NCBI RefSeq assembly: GCF_013393945.1
Contig: NZ_CP040297.1
Span: forward strand, 641,001-705,000
Source: Nostoc sp. TCL26-01
Lineage (GTDB): Bacteria > Cyanobacteriota > Cyanobacteriia > Cyanobacteriales > Nostocaceae
Direction of reading: 5' to 3'
Length of the DNA stretch: 64,000 bases
The notes under the pieces were generated by a model, which worked only from the letters and a program-made list of their open reading frames with translations, was not told the DNA's origin and searched no databases. The translations under genes were made by a program, and so were the position numbers. Shown here one piece after another: positions 55,000 through 64,000 of this stretch (position 1 is the first letter of the stretch; the number at the start of each line of letters is the position of its first letter).

Positions 55000-55983
55000 C
55001 TACACTCGCAAAGCCACCATTTTCTGCACTGCTTCCACGATTTGCTCTGGCTGAACAATTGTCAGACGTTCCAGAGTCCCGTTATAAGGTGTGGGAATAT
55101 CTTGTGATGATAGTCTTAGTACTGGTGCGTCTAATTCATCAAAAAAGCGATCGTTAATTGAAGCGATTAATTCGGCTGCAATACCCCCAGTTCTCATAGC
55201 TTCTTCCACAATAATTACTTTGTGGGTTTTGCGTATGGATGCACCAATGGTTTCTAAATCTAGTGGTTTAAGCGAGATTAAGTCAATAACTTCGGGATCG
55301 TAACCTTGTTTTTCTAAAGCCTTGACAGCTTGGACTACGTGATGCCGCATCCGCGAATAGGTTAAAATTGTCACATCTTTACCCTGACGAACAATTTCTG
55401 CCTTATCTAAGGGTAGGAGATATTCTTCTTCCGGTAAGTTTTCTTTCAGGTTATATAGTAAGACGTGTTCAAAGAACAATACAGGATTATCGTCTCTGAT
55501 GGCAGATTTTAGTAATCCTTTGGCGTTGTAAGGTGTCGAACAGGTAACAATCTTTAAACCTGGAACAGCTTGGAAGTATGTTTCTAGACGTTGGGAGTGT
55601 TCTGCACCCAATTGTCTACCCACACCACCAGGGCCACGAATTACCAAGGGAATTTTAAAGTTACCGCCGGAGGTGTAACGCAGCATCCCCGCATTGTTAG
55701 AGATTTGGTTGAAGGCGAGGAGCAAAAAGCCCATGTTCATCCCTTCAATTATCGGTCTTAATCCAGTCATGGCTGCGCCGACCGCCATACCCGTAAAGCT
55801 ATTTTCCGCGATGGGTGTATCTAAAATTCTCAGTTCACCATATTTTTTATACAGGTCTTTGGTGACTTTGTAAGAACCACCGTAGTGACCTACATCTTCG
55901 CCAAGGACGAATACGCTGGAATCACGTGCCATTTCTTCGTCAATGGCTTCCCGCAGAGCGTTGAAGAATAATGTTTCTGCCAT
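55000..55983 (-). CDS. pdhB: Pyruvate dehydrogenase E1 component, beta subunit
   Basis: It forms the alpha2-beta2 thiamine-diphosphate enzyme that makes acetyl-CoA. At 327 residues it has [75 protein letters not shown] and [17 protein letters not shown]. The alpha subunit and E2/E3 genes are not in the window, consistent with scattered pdh genes in cyanobacteria. Confidence 0.95.
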   Translation of the reverse strand: MAETLFFNALREAIDEEMARDSSVFVLGEDVGHYGGSYKVTKDLYKKYGELRILDTPIAENSFTGMAVGAAMTGLRPIIEGMNMGFLLLAFNQISNNAGMLRYTSGGNFKIPLVIRGPGGVGRQLGAEHSQRLETYFQAVPGLKIVTCSTPYNAKGLLKSAIRDDNPVLFFEHVLLYNLKENLPEEEYLLPLDKAEIVRQGKDVTILTYSRMRHHVVQAVKALEKQGYDPEVIDLISLKPLDLETIGASIRKTHKVIIVEEAMRTGGIAAELIASINDRFFDELDAPVLRLSSQDIPTPYNGTLERLTIVQPEQIVEAVQKMVALRV

Positions 55984-56092
55984 TTATACTTTTTTAACGA
56001 CTATTATTTTAGAATTTTATCGCGCCCTTGTGACGAATATGGTGAGCGATCGCACCAGTTAGAAATTGCTTGACTCTTCCCAACGCCAAGTC

Positions 56093-56719
56093 CTATGTTG
56101 TCACGCTTCCAGCTTGGAAAATTTGTGCGGCGGTTAAATTCAACTCTGGAAATGTTAGCGACTGGATAAGTTCATTTCCCCGAAATTTCTGCATCTGATA
56201 CTCACCTTCCTCCAATGAGCAAACTAAGATAGTTGGTTGTTTAGGTTCACCAATGAATTTTCTCCCACCCAAAGCGGCATAGTCAACAATCCAGTATTCA
56301 GGAATGCCCATTTGCTCATAGTCAGCATATTTCTTATGATAATCATCCCGCCAGTTAGTACTGACCACTTCGATGACGAGAGGAGTTGATGCTGCTTGAC
56401 TTACAGTTGATTCTTTTTTCCAACGTAGTTCATTGACTAGGTTGGAGCGATTTAATATCAGCACATCTGGAGAATAGGCTGAGTCACTCTCAACTGGTTT
56501 AACGAATGCTGTTTTGGGGATGAAATAAGGGAAATTTAAGTGACTGTACTCTAAAGTGAGTTTTGTAGCTAAAAATCCAACTATTTCCTCATGATCGCCG
56601 ACAGGTGGAGCCACTTCAACAATTACTCCGTCATATAGTTCGTAGCGTTTTTGTGAGTTGTCTGGATACCACTCAACAAATTCATCAAATGTGACTATTT
56701 TACGTAGAGTTTGCGCCAT
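56093..56719 (-). CDS. Uma2 family (DUF820) endonuclease-like protein
   Basis: This protein of about 208 residues has KRYELYDGVIVEVAPPVGDHEEI, FAVKPVESDSAYSPDVLI-like SPDVLILNR, and STPLVIEVVSTNWRDDYHKKYADYEQMGIPEYWIVDY, the ExV...D/YxxK/Y core of the Uma2 family. The expected catalytic ExK is EVV here, so activity is uncertain. The ATG at 56719 is preferred to the GTG four codons earlier. Related to, but clearly diverged from, the gene at 45197. Confidence 0.87.
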   Translation of the reverse strand: MAQTLRKIVTFDEFVEWYPDNSQKRYELYDGVIVEVAPPVGDHEEIVGFLATKLTLEYSHLNFPYFIPKTAFVKPVESDSAYSPDVLILNRSNLVNELRWKKESTVSQAASTPLVIEVVSTNWRDDYHKKYADYEQMGIPEYWIVDYAALGGRKFIGEPKQPTILVCSLEEGEYQMQKFRGNELIQSLTFPELNLTAAQIFQAGSVTT

Positions 56720-56839
56720 AAGCAATTTCACACTGAGAAAATTTTCTCTAGTTTAGTATTTTTGTACCATATTTACTTAAACTCTGTGTCTCTGTGGTGA
56801 AAAAATTATTTACTTAACACGAAGACACAAAGAAATATT

Positions 56840-57127
56840 TCAACTACAAACTGGCGAATCAACCTGTGCTACTTGATGTTCGGGAAAGCGTCTTGGTCTT
56901 CCTGGTTTACGTTTATGTCGTTGATTAATGGATTTTTCGCTGGCGGTGGCTAGTTCTTCCGGTGTACATTTGAACAAACGTAAAGCGTCCAAGTATTTTT
57001 TTGGTGTCATTGTTGGTTCAGTTCGTCCAGCTTCCCAGTTACGCACACTGGTTTCACTGATTGCAAGCCTGAAGGCTACTTCAGCACGGCTGAGGCCTGC
57101 ACGTTCTCTCAGGACTTGCATATCCAT
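56840..57127 (-). CDS. XRE-family helix-turn-helix regulator
   Basis: The 95-residue protein contains an HTH_3 domain at about 4-58: LRERAGLSRAEVAFRLAISETSVRNWEAGRTEP. It then has a basic segment, NQRHKRKPGRPRRFPEH, that includes an AT-hook-like GRPRR. It is probably a DNA-binding repressor. No obvious operon partner is present; the Uma2 gene 121 bases downstream is on the same strand. Confidence 0.88.
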   Translation of the reverse strand: MDMQVLRERAGLSRAEVAFRLAISETSVRNWEAGRTEPTMTPKKYLDALRLFKCTPEELATASEKSINQRHKRKPGRPRRFPEHQVAQVDSPVCS

Positions 57128-57393
57128 ATCTCATGCTCCCCCTTAAAAAACTTAAATTTGTTTTTTTAAATCAATTGACTTTTATATGTCAATATTAAAA
57201 ATCAAAAATGTATTAACTATATTCTTTTATATGTCATAAGCGATCGCTTAACACTCTAGCAAACGAGGTAATTTCTCATGCTTAGGGTATAGGCTGGGGG
57301 AAACTCTCTTGTTTGTGATAGTTTTAAACCCATAACAATAAGAGCAGAGTATAAAATCTATCCTCTGCCCTGTCGTGAATTTACTTTGTAATT

Positions 57394-58410
57394 TTAGATG
57401 GAGTAGTACAAAGGAAAGGATTTTGCATCCTTCGGTTTTACGTAGACTTTTTGTTGTGCTTCTAACTCTAACTCGTTATAGCGATCGCGTGTCAGATGAG
57501 CTGTGACTATTTGTCCATCGTCTAGGGTCAATTCCACCTGAATTTCCCAACCTAAGTGAATCAACCGACTGACTGTAGCTGTCGCCGTTGCCCCGTTAGC
57601 ATTGCGTTCAATAATCACATCCTGGGGACGCAAAAATACTTCTGGGTGTGCTGCATCGAAGCCACTGCTTTGAAAGATTCGGGAACTACTGGGTAAAACA
57701 TTGACTGGGCCAATAAAGCTCATCACAAAGGCTGTAGCAGGATTATCGTAAATATCTGCTGGAGTTCCTATCTGTTCTACACGTCCTTTATTCATCACCA
57801 CAACTTCATCCGAGACTTCCATTGCTTCTTCTTGGTCGTGGGTGACGAAAACTGTGGTAACATGAACTTCATCATGGAGGCGGCGTAACCATGCGCGTAA
57901 GTCTTTGCGGACTTTAGCATCCAGCGCTCCGAATGGTTCATCTAGAAGTAATACACTAGGTTCTACTGCTAAGGCTCTGGCTAGGGCTACCCTCTGCCTT
58001 TGACCCCCAGAAAGTTGGGAAGGATAGCGATCGCCTAATCCACCTAACTGGACTAGTTCTAATAATTGTTCTACGCGACCTTGAATTTTTTTAGCCGGAG
58101 CCTTACGAATTTCTAAGCCAAAAGCAATATTTTGCCGCACTGTCAAGTGCTTAAATAAAGCATAGTGCTGAAACACAAACCCAATGTTGCGCTCCTGCAC
58201 GCTTTGATTAGTGGCATCCTTACCTGTCAGAATAATTTTGCCGCTATCAGGCTTTTCCAGACCAGCAATTAAACGCAGTAAAGTAGACTTTCCTGATCCC
58301 GATGGCCCTAACAAAGCCACCAAGGAACCACTTTGGATTTCTAAGTTTACCTGATCAACTGCTTTAAAGCTCCCGAACTGCTTGGATACGTTTTCAACTA
58401 CAATTCCCAC
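57394..58410 (-). CDS. cysA: Sulfate/thiosulfate ABC transporter ATP-binding protein
   Basis: The ATPase domain (about 1-235) has Walker [10 protein letters not shown], signature [16 protein letters not shown], Walker [13 protein letters not shown] and [14 protein letters not shown]. The C-terminal TOBE-type domain (about 265-335) has [13 protein letters not shown]. Length and the [10 protein letters not shown] start fit CysA. The permease and binding-protein genes are not adjacent, so the substrate is inferred from similarity only. The start is GTG. Confidence 0.85.
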   Translation of the reverse strand: MGIVVENVSKQFGSFKAVDQVNLEIQSGSLVALLGPSGSGKSTLLRLIAGLEKPDSGKIILTGKDATNQSVQERNIGFVFQHYALFKHLTVRQNIAFGLEIRKAPAKKIQGRVEQLLELVQLGGLGDRYPSQLSGGQRQRVALARALAVEPSVLLLDEPFGALDAKVRKDLRAWLRRLHDEVHVTTVFVTHDQEEAMEVSDEVVVMNKGRVEQIGTPADIYDNPATAFVMSFIGPVNVLPSSSRIFQSSGFDAAHPEVFLRPQDVIIERNANGATATATVSRLIHLGWEIQVELTLDDGQIVTAHLTRDRYNELELEAQQKVYVKPKDAKSFPLYYSI

Positions 58411-58503
58411 TGCCGCTACACCTCTGCAATTTTATCTACGGCTTATTGCTAGGATTACCGTGTTTAATATATACCATACATAATCTTAATTGGATATGAA
58501 GAT

Positions 58504-59025
58504 TTAGTTGCCACAACTCCCACAATCCCCCGAACCACAATCTAGAGAGCTACAATCTCCCGAACCGCAATCCAGAGAATGACAATCTCCCGAACTGCAA
58601 TCATTAATACCACAATCCAGAGAATTACAATCACCCAGATCACCACAATCAGGAATGGAACTGGCGCAATCAATCATGGAATGATGATCACAAGAATTAT
58701 GCTGATAACGCCTACCTCTTTGGGGAGAAGTTGGTTGTTCAGATGGTTCGTCAGGTTCTAAGTCGTTGATTTGTGAGCGAGTAGGCGATCGCAAAATTAA
58801 ATTAGCTTGTTTACAAGCTTGAAATCTAGCACGGGATTTGTGCCAGCCTGCACTCACTCCTTCCTCAGAGATCACACGCTTAATATATTGGGAACAAGAT
58901 TCACCCCCATATAATATGCGATGAGCGCAAGCAAAACCTTTGTGAGGGGAAATGTGTTTTTGATAGTTAGCGATCGCATTTATACTGAGTTGTCTGGTAA
59001 GTGAATCTAGCAGTGAAAGTTGCAT
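58504..59025 (-). CDS. YidD-like protein with a DC-pentad repeat tail
   Basis: Residues about 13-85 resemble YidD (membrane-protein insertion efficiency factor): AIANYQKHISPHKGFACAHRI, GGESCSQYIKRVISEEGVSAGW and RARFQACKQA, with three conserved cysteines. A low-complexity linker leads to a tail of about 60 residues with 12 cysteines, including seven consecutive xxxDC pentads (NSLDC GINDC SSGDC HSLDC and so on). The tail could bind metal or stack into a regular coil. A YidD domain alone is about 75 residues, so the tail is an addition. Confidence 0.75.
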   Translation of the reverse strand: MQLSLLDSLTRQLSINAIANYQKHISPHKGFACAHRILYGGESCSQYIKRVISEEGVSAGWHKSRARFQACKQANLILRSPTRSQINDLEPDEPSEQPTSPQRGRRYQHNSCDHHSMIDCASSIPDCGDLGDCNSLDCGINDCSSGDCHSLDCGSGDCSSLDCGSGDCGSCGN

Positions 59026-59177
59026 AACTTGAGTTGTAGATATATTTCTAATTACTTAAGCTACCCATTTATCCGCCCCTATTTCTCCGCTATCTTTGTA
59101 TCAAAAGGTTAAGGAATATTGCGTTTGTCGCAAATCCTGGGGGTAAAGCGCCAAATCACCCAAAAGACCGTGGTACT

Positions 59178-60434
59178 ATGCTTTCGGTAAATGTGAAGAT
59201 TGGGAGAAGACCTTTGACACTACGGGTTGCTGTTGTTGGGTCAGGCCCAGCTGGTTCCTCTGCTGCTGAAACACTAGCCAAAGCTGGGATTGAGACCTAC
59301 CTGTTTGAGCGCAAATTAGATAACGCCAAACCTTGTGGGGGTGCAATTCCCCTATGTATGGTGAGTGAGTTTGACTTACCACCAGAAATTATTGATCGGC
59401 AAGTGCGGAAGATGAAAATGATTTCACCTTCCAACCGTGAAGTTGATATCAATCTGATAAACCAAGAAGAATATATAGGAATGTGCCGCCGGGAAGTATT
59501 AGATGGATTTCTCCGGAATCGGGCAGCAAAACTAGGTGCAAATTTAATCAATGCCACCGTTCATAAAGTTGATATCCCAACAAACAATACAGACCCCTAT
59601 ACGATTCATTATGTAGACCATAATGAAGGCGGCGTACAAGGAGTAACCAAAACCCTCAAAGTAGATGTAATTATTGGGGCAGATGGGGCTAATTCTCGCA
59701 TTGCCAAAGAGATGGATGCTGGGGATTATAATTATGCGATCGCTTTCCAAGAGCGTATCCGCCTCCCTCAAGATAAAATGGACTACTACAACGACCTTGC
59801 TGAAATGTACGTTGGCAATGACGTTTCCTCTGACTTCTACGCTTGGGTGTTCCCCAAATATGACCACGTAGCTGTGGGTACTGGCACAATGCACATCAAC
59901 AAAGCCAGCATCAAACAGTTACAAGCAGGTATCCGCGCTCGTGCTAGCGAAAAATTAGCAGGCGGCAAAATCATCAAAGTCGAAGCACATCCCATCCCCG
60001 AACATCCCCGCCCCCGGCGCGTCGTTGGACGCATAGCCTTAGTTGGCGATGCTGCTGGCTATGTTACCAAATCTTCCGGCGAAGGTATTTACTTTGCCGC
60101 TAAATCTGGGCGGATGTGTGCCGAAACCATTGTGGAAATGTCCAATAGTGGTAGTCGTATTCCCACAGAAAACGACCTAAAAATTTATCTCAAGCGCTGG
60201 GATAAAAAATATGGGTTGACCTACAAAGTGCTAGACATCCTGCAAACAGTATTCTATCGCTCTGATGCCACCCGTGAGGCGTTTGTCGAGATGTGTGGTG
60301 ACCTTGATGTCCAAAAGCTCACCTTTGACAGCTATCTGTATAAAACAGTCGTCCCCGCTAATCCTATCACCCAGATGAAAATTACCGCTAAAACAATCGG
60401 TAGCCTCATCCGTGGTAACGCTCTAGCACCCTAA
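59178..60434 (+). CDS. chlP: Geranylgeranyl diphosphate/chlorophyll reductase
   Basis: It reduces the geranylgeranyl chain to phytyl for chlorophyll a and tocopherol. The FAD-binding N-terminus is RVAVVGSGPAGSSAAETLAKAG, followed by ERKLDNAKPCGGAIP, DVIIGADGANSRIAKEM, and the second FAD motif RIALVGDAAGYVTKSSGEGIYFAAKSG. The 418-residue length is normal. A strong terminator follows at 60558. Confidence 0.97.
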   Translation: MLSVNVKIGRRPLTLRVAVVGSGPAGSSAAETLAKAGIETYLFERKLDNAKPCGGAIPLCMVSEFDLPPEIIDRQVRKMKMISPSNREVDINLINQEEYIGMCRREVLDGFLRNRAAKLGANLINATVHKVDIPTNNTDPYTIHYVDHNEGGVQGVTKTLKVDVIIGADGANSRIAKEMDAGDYNYAIAFQERIRLPQDKMDYYNDLAEMYVGNDVSSDFYAWVFPKYDHVAVGTGTMHINKASIKQLQAGIRARASEKLAGGKIIKVEAHPIPEHPRPRRVVGRIALVGDAAGYVTKSSGEGIYFAAKSGRMCAETIVEMSNSGSRIPTENDLKIYLKRWDKKYGLTYKVLDILQTVFYRSDATREAFVEMCGDLDVQKLTFDSYLYKTVVPANPITQMKITAKTIGSLIRGNALAP

Positions 60435-60459
60435 TTTAACAAAAACCTTGACTAGTGGC

Positions 60460-60550
60460 GTGTCCAGCCTACAGTAGTGTATTAGGCGTAGGTTGCTTCC
60501 GCGTAGCGGTATTACGTAGGCGCAAGCCTTCCCGTAGGGTATTACGAATT
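60460..60550. repeat. Nostoc-type TAGGCGTAG...CTTCCCGTAGGGTA repeat
   Basis: AGGCGTAGGTTGCTTCCGCG, GTAGCGGTATTACGTAGGCG and CAAGCCTTCCCGTAGGGTAT form overlapping imperfect inverted repeats. Related fragments recur at 60650-60725 and resemble parts of the 41760-41800 sequence. Confidence 0.6.
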
Positions 60551-60557
60551 TATTAAA

Positions 60558-60599
60558 TAGCACTCCCTGAATTCTGCCAACAGGGAGTGCTATTTTATT
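60558..60599 (+). terminator. chlP terminator
   Basis: TAGCACTCCCTG (60558-60569) pairs perfectly with CAGGGAGTGCTA (60581-60592), a 12-base stem with an 11-base loop, followed by TTTTATTA. Confidence 0.88.
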
Positions 60600-60815
60600 A
60601 CCTAGTCAAGTTTAGTGTTGATTCGTAGCGATGTGGGTGTCATGCTGTAGGGTAAGTAGCTACGCGGAACGTAGACGCGCATAAAGCGGCTGATTGAAGA
60701 GTGTACCTCCCGTGAGGCTACTCTGCCTGGCAAACTGCATTTCCCTCAGTCTGACACATAAGCTTACGGATAGATGAAATCAAGGACTCAGTGTAATACC
60801 CTAGTAAGCAAGATT

Positions 60816-61559
60816 TCATTCAACAACGGATGTAGTAGCTCCTTCCCCTGAAGGTGGTACACTTGGCAATTCCAGGCAATAGCCCGCACCATATACTGTC
60901 TTAATATAGCGGGGATGACGAGGATCGGGTTCCAGTTTTGTTCTCAAATGCCGGATATGCACTCTAATCGTTTCAATGTCGTCATCAGGGTCGTAACCCC
61001 ATACTTCTCTTAAGATTTCACTAGGAGAAACAGTCTGTCCATGACGTTGCAGCAAACAGTGGAGTAATTCAAACTCCAAGTGAGTCAGTTTGACAGTCTC
61101 ACTGAACCATATAGCCTCAAACCTCTCTGGAACCAAAGTTAGAGGGCCATAGTTCAAAATTTCACTGTGTTTTGCAGCTTGCGGAATGCGGTCAGTACGA
61201 CGCAATAATGCCCGTACTCGTGCTAGCATTTCCTCTACTTCAAATGGCTTTGTCAGGTAATCATCTGCGCCGGCGTTGAAGCCTTCCACCTTGTCTTGAG
61301 TTTGGCTGAGGGCAGTCAACATCAAAACAGGAATCTCTGCTGTACGCTCATCTCGACGCAAGCGCTGGCAAACTGTAAATCCATCTACTCTGGGCAACAT
61401 CAAATCAAGCATGATCAAGTCCGGTTGTAGCTGGAGAGCTAGTGCTTGACCTTTGATGCCGTCTTCAGCTTGGCTAACGTCGTAGCCAGCCATCTCTAGG
61501 TTGACAGCAACAAGTTCGGAAATCGCTGGGTCATCGTCTATGACAAGAATCCTTGGCAT
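60816..61559 (-). CDS. rpaA: Response regulator RpaA
   Basis: RpaA is the OmpR-type master regulator of circadian output and influences phycobilisome-photosystem energy coupling. The receiver domain has [14 protein letters not shown], phospho-acceptor D52 in [12 protein letters not shown] and K104 in LTKPF. The winged-helix domain (about 135-235) has [24 protein letters not shown] and [25 protein letters not shown]. Wording throughout, especially [13 protein letters not shown] and FEAIWF, is that of RpaA rather than RpaB. The cognate kinase gene (sasA) is not nearby. Confidence 0.93.
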   Translation of the reverse strand: MPRILVIDDDPAISELVAVNLEMAGYDVSQAEDGIKGQALALQLQPDLIMLDLMLPRVDGFTVCQRLRRDERTAEIPVLMLTALSQTQDKVEGFNAGADDYLTKPFEVEEMLARVRALLRRTDRIPQAAKHSEILNYGPLTLVPERFEAIWFSETVKLTHLEFELLHCLLQRHGQTVSPSEILREVWGYDPDDDIETIRVHIRHLRTKLEPDPRHPRYIKTVYGAGYCLELPSVPPSGEGATTSVVE

Positions 61560-62184
61560 TCTTAAAAAATTATTACTACTTATTAAGGATAAATAAGAAC
61601 CTTTGGTAGATACAAAGATTTCTGTCTTGATTATAAAGAAGATTTTAAATCTAACATAAACCTTAAAACTATATATATTGAGAAAAAAATGTCAGAATAT
61701 CCAAAATTTTTCACAAGCTGCGTTTGATTCCCTATGAAAAAGTCCTGTATAACAGCGTGATTAAGCGCACTTGAGCGAAATTCTGAAGAGAAAATACTAA
61801 CTTCTAGTGTAGGTATATCGAGTAGTATGGTGATTAGCCTTAGTGGAGATATGGAGCGATCGCTGCATTATTCCATACACAGCCTTTTAACAGATACCCC
61901 AAACCAGACATAGATAAGCTACTCAGGTGAATGTGCATCCCATCAATAGAACCTGATTATAAAGCCAGCCAAATTTCACAACTGTTTTAGATGTAACATT
62001 ATGCCAAAGAAGCCTGCGATCGCAGGCTTCTTTTGGATTAGAGTCTTCATTAAAGCCAGATGAAAACCCTTGTTTTTTAGCCGCCTTAAAACTTCTATCT
62101 CCCAAAAGCCCTAAGCATCAAAGTTAGAATAGTCTTCGATTACATTATTGCTCAAGCTAGCTTTGACTCAATCAGATTAACTGA
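61560..62184. other. Intergenic region upstream of rpaA
   Basis: The 625 bases must hold the rpaA promoter in the AT-rich stretch 61560-61760. The only strong structure is the palindrome at 62006-62033. No gene is seen. Confidence 0.45.
62006..62033 (-). terminator. 28-base perfect palindrome centred on HIP1
   Basis: AAAGAAGCCTGCGA and its complement TCGCAGGCTTCTTT form a perfect palindrome with GCGATCGC at its centre. It lies downstream of the leftward PEP-CTERM gene and upstream of rpaA, so it is a probable terminator for the former. Confidence 0.65.
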
Positions 62185-62802
62185 CTAAGCAGATGCTGGC
62201 TTTTTTTTAAGAACTCTGCTAAGGCAGCCAATTGCTAATAACCCTAAAATGGTTCCAGGCTCAGGAATCACAGCTGCTGTCAATTGACCACCGTTATCTA
62301 ATCTACAAGTTGGGAATGTGTCACAGACTTCCTCAGAAAGGTCATCTTTCAGGAATATAGTAGCTGCTGATAGTCCTTGAGCAGGATTGATGTAAGTATA
62401 GAAATCTAATCCGGTTGGTTGAGTATTAAAGTCAATCCCTAAATCAAAACCGTTAGCTGTGTCAAAATTATCGCTTTGTAACACAGTATTAGTAGCTGTA
62501 TCAAAGTTGAAATTGAAAGTAGTATCAGCAGGATTGGGAAAATTGTATTTGAACTCCTGCAATAAAGTTCCCTGGGGGTTGAAAAACGAAATAGCAAAGC
62601 TGGTCAGCTGCTCTTTAGTAACGATACCTTCTGGAGAAGAATTATCGTAGGTAAACCTTCCTTTAGCTGAATAACCTTGGTTTCCTGTCCAAGAAAGACT
62701 AAAAGCAGCAGCATCGGCGCTAGGCATATTGACTAATGCAGCCATTGACGCAATACCAGCAACAGCTACAGTAGTTTTGATTTGGTTACGAATGCTTTTC
62801 AT
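62185..62802 (-). CDS. PEP-CTERM sorting-domain protein
   Basis: The 205-residue exported protein has a signal peptide (MKSIRNQIKTTVAVAGIASM, cleavage near SADAAA, residue 33). It ends with a PEP-CTERM anchor: VIPEPGTILGLLAIGCLSRV followed by LKKK. Such proteins are recognised by an exosortase and linked to surface structures. The middle region is Asn/Asp/Phe-rich with two cysteines (EEVCDTFPTCRL). Function unknown. Confidence 0.9.
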   Translation of the reverse strand: MKSIRNQIKTTVAVAGIASMAALVNMPSADAAAFSLSWTGNQGYSAKGRFTYDNSSPEGIVTKEQLTSFAISFFNPQGTLLQEFKYNFPNPADTTFNFNFDTATNTVLQSDNFDTANGFDLGIDFNTQPTGLDFYTYINPAQGLSAATIFLKDDLSEEVCDTFPTCRLDNGGQLTAAVIPEPGTILGLLAIGCLSRVLKKKPASA

Positions 62803-63554
62803 TGTTTTGGATTACAACAGTAATTTCTGGTGTGGTTCTACTTGTCAGTAGTTTTTTCAACATGAGAATCAACACTGATATGACTTACACAAAGCCACAG
62901 GCTTTTCATGATTATTGTCAAGAATCAATGGTACGAAAATATTAATTTTCGCTATTAGTTTTTGACTATCTTCATAAAGGTTTGTGCTTTATATATGTAA
63001 ATCTTAATTAATTATTTTTTGATCAGGTAAAATTGACAATTTACCTTTGAGAAGCATGGTGTCTCATAAACAAATAATTGCTTATTTGAGACTAATGACA
63101 TCAAATTCTTTTGGTTGATGTCTGATTAATCTCTAAGATACCTTTGCGGAAATCTTACCACCAGATTCGATCTAATGATGTGATTTATCTTTAATTTTTT
63201 CAAAAAGATTTTATATTAATATGAGAAAAATTGCCTTAATTAAATTTATCTTTAACTATCCTTAATCAAGCTTTGTATTGTGATTGAAAATGGATATATC
63301 GTTTATCTTAATTCTGCTTAAACCAAGTATTTAGAACTAATTAATATATTTATTCGCATTTTTGTAGACCTTGAAAAGGTATGATTGTCTATTTGCAAGT
63401 CATTATCACATAATGATTCTATAAAAATAATTTTTTTCTAGAAATCATAAGAACATCTTTGATGAAATAAATAGAAATTAAATTACACATTACCTCTTCT
63501 TAATCAATATCAAATAATTTTGGTATGGCATTTTAAGTAACCAAAACATCTATT
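62803..63554. other. AT-rich divergent intergenic region
   Basis: This 750-base region separates the PEP-CTERM gene and the PhoX-like gene, which diverge. It contains no gene that I can support. Three motifs fitting PyTTAAPyPyT/A occur at 63235, 63251 and 63261, about 290-320 bases before the phosphatase start, but the region is so AT-rich that chance is likely. Confidence 0.4.
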
Positions 63555-64000
63555 ATGCAACTATCAAGACGTAAATTTTTTACATTAGCAGGTGCAAGTG
63601 CTGCTGGTACTGTACTTTCATCTCCTTTAGAAGGTCTTCTTGCTAGAAAAGCTAATGGTCAACCTGTATTTGGTGGAGGGTATGGACCACTTGTACCAGA
63701 TGCTAAAGGCTTGTTAGATTTACCTGCGGGATTTCAATATGTAACATTATCTAGCACTGGCGAACTCATGAACGATGGTACTTTAGTACCTGGCGCTCAT
63801 GATGGTATGGCTGCTTTCCCCGGCCCTAGAAATACAGTAATTTTGGTACGTAATCACGAATTGAGTACTGGTTTAACTGGTTCCAGAACACAAGGCTCAA
63901 AACCCTATGATCCTATTGCTAAAGGTGGTACTACGACTCTAGTTGTTGGTGCTAATCGTCAACTTATCAAACACTTCGTTTCTTTAAGTGGAACTATTCG
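63555..64000 (+). CDS. PhoX-like (DUF839) alkaline phosphatase, 5' part
   Basis: The gene begins at 63555 and runs off the window, giving 148 codons. The N-terminus MQLSRRKFFTLAGASAAGTV is a twin-arginine export signal. Downstream, YGPLVPDAKGLLDLPAGFQYVTLSSTGELM and NTVILVRNHELS fit the start of the PhoX/DUF839 calcium-dependent phosphatase family. It would release phosphate from organic esters outside the cytoplasm. The C-terminal metal site cannot be checked here. Confidence 0.85.
   Translation, partial: MQLSRRKFFTLAGASAAGTVLSSPLEGLLARKANGQPVFGGGYGPLVPDAKGLLDLPAGFQYVTLSSTGELMNDGTLVPGAHDGMAAFPGPRNTVILVRNHELSTGLTGSRTQGSKPYDPIAKGGTTTLVVGANRQLIKHFVSLSGTI

Noticed and set aside
54741..55058. 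A 105-codon minus-strand frame upstream of parD
   Set aside because: It reads through repeat units (SARAKRPA- and LSTQ-type peptides repeated) and overlaps the end of pdhB; no ribosome site or coding character.

Overview
The window comes from a filamentous, probably heterocyst-forming cyanobacterium of the Nostoc/Anabaena type. Three things support this. First, marker genes of oxygenic photosynthesis are present: psbU, chlP, btpA, a ycf35-like gene and rpaA. Second, the HIP1 octamer GCGATCGC occurs throughout (for example at 1637 and 5836). Third, most gaps hold heptamer or octamer short tandem repeats (STRR: AATAGTC-, GGGGACT- and CTCCTCTG-like units), which are typical of Nostocales. Nearly all genes look like ordinary chromosomal housekeeping or signalling genes. 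I found no rRNA, tRNA, CRISPR array, intact insertion sequence or prophage.

Layout. 0.5-9 kb: a GT2-GtrA glycosyltransferase, a GNAT-like/unknown gene pair, an FHA-ABC transporter, a frameshifted membrane-protein relic, a leucine-rich-repeat lipoprotein and a Ser/Thr kinase. 9.4-15.1 kb: two small secreted proteins, then a leftward NAD cluster pncB-nadD-nrtR-nadE with a promoter/operator in front of pncB. 15.5-23.7 kb: a complete small-protein gene missing from simple ORF calls, a PAS histidine kinase, an LCP-family protein, a PerM/AI-2E permease, an atypical SDR and an RTX-repeat protein. 24.2-25.3 kb: a three-gene DUF2997-Ycf35-ferredoxin operon. 25.4-26.1 kb: a repeat-dense gap. 26.1-35.9 kb: a GHL10 glycoside hydrolase-like protein, a cyanobacterial radical-SAM/PDZ protein, UppP, a DUF3120-like protein, PsbU and NadB. 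36.5-41.3 kb: a CHASE2-PAS-GGDEF protein, a VKOR-thioredoxin fusion and BtpA. 41.3-42.1 kb: a 790-base gap with two candidate small RNAs. 42.1-50.9 kb: RimO, a DEAD-box helicase, a Uma2 nuclease, a sugar-nucleotide transferase, SpeA, Ndk and TerC. 51-59 kb: SecF/SecD, a ParDE-type toxin-antitoxin pair, PdhB, a second Uma2 gene, an XRE regulator, a CysA-type ATPase and a YidD-like protein with a DC-pentad tail. 59.2-64 kb: ChlP, RpaA, a PEP-CTERM protein and the start of a Tat-exported PhoX-like phosphatase.

How the genes relate. NAD metabolism is represented twice: de novo synthesis (nadB) and the shared/salvage steps (pncB, nadD, nadE) beside their likely regulator nrtR. Photosynthesis functions (psbU, chlP, btpA, rpaA, ycf35-like) are scattered. 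Envelope and export functions (uppP, LCP, secDF, VKOR-Trx, RTX, PEP-CTERM, phoX) are well represented.

The observations I consider most worth checking are: a ~90-base palindromic repeat whose core is inverted relative to its flanks in one of three copies (48, 9163, 19675); the pncB operator placed exactly between the -35 and -10 boxes; a candidate long-hairpin RNA at about 41655-41885 with a separate minus-strand short RNA next to it; a 53-residue protein gene with a palindrome upstream and a hairpin over its ribosome site; and a seven-fold xxxDC pentad array at the end of a YidD-like protein.
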